This document shows, piece by piece, positions 5,820-6,932 of a stretch of 6,932 nt of DNA. A program made the position numbers and the translations under genes. This DNA comes from DATKEU01 sp036493295 (GTDB lineage Bacteria; Myxococcota_A; Polyangia; Fen-1088), in NCBI GenBank assembly GCA_036493295.1, contig DASXQB010000317.1:1-6932 (forward strand), read 5' to 3'. The stretch's first letter is position 1; every line of letters begins with the position of its first letter. A model generated the notes under the pieces. The model had not been told where the DNA came from. It ran no database searches and saw only the letters and a list, made by a program, of their open reading frames with translations.

Positions 5820-6932
5820 TCAGGGCTGGAACTTCGCCACCTCGCTGCCGGCCAGCAAGAACCCGCCGGTTCCGAAAGGCTGCGTGCCGTTCGCCGAGGC
5901 GGGACCTGGGCCGCCGCCCACATCTTGCACGTAACCCAGTTGCCCGTTGGCCGCGACATGGCTGACCAAACCATCCCAGCCTTTTTGAGCGATCGGCTGA
6001 TAGGTCGCCTTCTCCAGGAGTCCGTGGTTCACGCCCCAGGCAATTCCGAACGTGAAAAAGCCGGTGCCGCTGGTCTCGGGGTTCGGGTACTGGCCCAGGT
6101 TCGAAAGATTGGAACGCCACAGTCCGTCGGCGTTCTGAAGTTTCGCCAGCGCGGTGGCCATGGTCTTGATGACATTTTCGAAATCGACGCGCTTGGGATC
6201 GTCCATCGGCAGGTAATCCAGAACGCGCGCCGCTCCGGCGATCACCCAGCCGTTGCCACGCGCCCACATCACCTGGTCGTTGCCTCTGTGGTCGCGCCAA
6301 ACCAGGCCGGACTTCGCGTCGGCCAGGAACCCGTACGAGCTCCAATAAAGTGTGTTCATGGTTGCGAAGTACTGTTTGTTGCCGGTGGCGGCGCCGAGAC
6401 GCGCGAACCCCGGCGGCACCATGAACAGGGCGTCTTCCCACCACCATTCGTCGCTGCCTTTTGGCGTGTTCGCCACCAGCCCATCGAACGATGACTTGGC
6501 GCTCGTCAGCCGCACCATGTTCGCCGGCACGGGATCGGCCAGATAGGCGTCGAAGAAGGCCTGCGCGGCACATTGATTGTCACCGCGGGCACCGGCGCCG
6601 CCGTCAAGGCTCCAGGCCGCTCCCGCCCAGTTCTTGACGGCGGTCATGTATTTTTCGTCCTTGGTGGCGTTGTAGGTCGCCATCAATCCCGCCCAGAACG
6701 TGCCGTGAATCCAATCTTTCGCGCCGCCCGCGGATTGCAGCTGCCAATCGGCCACCTTGCGCATCATCTGCACGACCATCGGGTTCAGGCTGGCGTTGCC
6801 GTCGGAATTCCCAACCACGTCGGCGTGGGTTTCCGCCGGCGCATCGACCACGTCCACCGGGGGAAGAACATCGACCGGAGATGCGTCGGGCTCGGGAATT
6901 GCGCCGCCGGTGCCGGCGTCGACGGGCGCGGT
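5820..6932 (-). CDS. GH105 (GH88/105) unsaturated glycuronyl hydrolase, exported, N-terminus missing
   Basis: Enzymes of this family, such as Bacillus YteR, remove the unsaturated sugar acid left by pectin or other polysaccharide lyases, by hydration of its double bond. The frame is open to the right edge, giving 370 visible residues; the GTG at 6857-6855 is internal and is not the start. The first 40 or so residues are an Asp/Pro/Val linker (PEPDASPVDVLPPVDVVDAP), typical of the stretch after a lipoprotein signal, so the signal should lie outside the window. Family motifs follow in order: RGDNQCAAQAFFDAY with Asp at 6579-6581, WWWEDALFMVPP with the likely catalytic Asp at 6432-6434, ARGNGWVIAGAARVL, and ETSGTGFFTFGIAWGVNHGLL. 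Both active-site aspartates are present. The C-terminus (GTGGFLLAGSEVAK) is the usual family end, so only the N-terminus is cut. It is convergent with the FecR-like gene and not in its operon. Confidence 0.93.
   Translation of the reverse strand, partial: TAPVDAGTGGAIPEPDASPVDVLPPVDVVDAPAETHADVVGNSDGNASLNPMVVQMMRKVADWQLQSAGGAKDWIHGTFWAGLMATYNATKDEKYMTAVKNWAGAAWSLDGGAGARGDNQCAAQAFFDAYLADPVPANMVRLTSAKSSFDGLVANTPKGSDEWWWEDALFMVPPGFARLGAATGNKQYFATMNTLYWSSYGFLADAKSGLVWRDHRGNDQVMWARGNGWVIAGAARVLDYLPMDDPKRVDFENVIKTMATALAKLQNADGLWRSNLSNLGQYPNPETSGTGFFTFGIAWGVNHGLLEKATYQPIAQKGWDGLVSHVAANGQLGYVQDVGGGPGPASANGTQPFGTGGFLLAGSEVAKFQP

Noticed and set aside
5596..6573. Second - strand frame overlapping the GH105 gene
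   Set aside because: The GH105 motifs lie in the other frame; this one gives an Arg/Gly-rich product and runs into the end of the FecR-like gene.

Overview
The window is a strongly GC-rich chromosomal segment with a distinctly lower-GC stretch only at the left end. It most likely comes from the Myxococcota (Polyangia / Sorangium-Haliangium type). This is inferred from three traits seen together: exported proteins with long Gly/Ser/Ala or Asp/Pro/Val linkers after the signal region, a cysteine-rich lipoprotein built from short C-x5-C units, and an ECF sigma factor coupled by a 4-base overlap to a FecR-like membrane protein with a TPR-like tail. No marker gene fixes the species.

Layout, left to right. 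Bases 1-182 are a lower-GC leader with no convincing gene. Bases 183-1619 (+) encode an exported alpha/beta hydrolase with an N-terminal DUF3887-like domain. An imperfect hairpin with a T-rich descending arm follows. Bases 1767-2705 (+) encode an exported protein of unknown function that looks like an envelope or beta-barrel protein. Bases 2758-3579 (+) encode a Cys-rich lipoprotein. Bases 3646-4227 (+) encode an ECF sigma factor, and 4224-5720 (+) encode its probable anti-sigma/FecR-like regulator. A 99-base convergent gap with an inverted repeat follows. Bases 5820-6932 (-) encode a GH105-type unsaturated glucuronyl/rhamnogalacturonyl hydrolase whose N-terminus lies beyond the right edge.

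How the genes may work together. The sigma/FecR pair is a transmembrane signalling unit: the FecR-like protein spans the inner membrane once, holds the sigma factor on the cytoplasmic side and presents a FecR domain plus TPR-like repeats to the periplasm. The lipoprotein and the barrel-like protein immediately upstream on the same strand are candidate sensory partners or targets. There is no FecA/TonB-type transducer in the window, so this would be a non-canonical variant of FecI-FecR signalling. The GH105 enzyme is convergent and is probably a separate pectin-degradation gene. The alpha/beta hydrolase is probably an independent unit.

No tRNA, rRNA, CRISPR array, insertion sequence or transposase was found. 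The long open frames antisense to the genes are composition artefacts.
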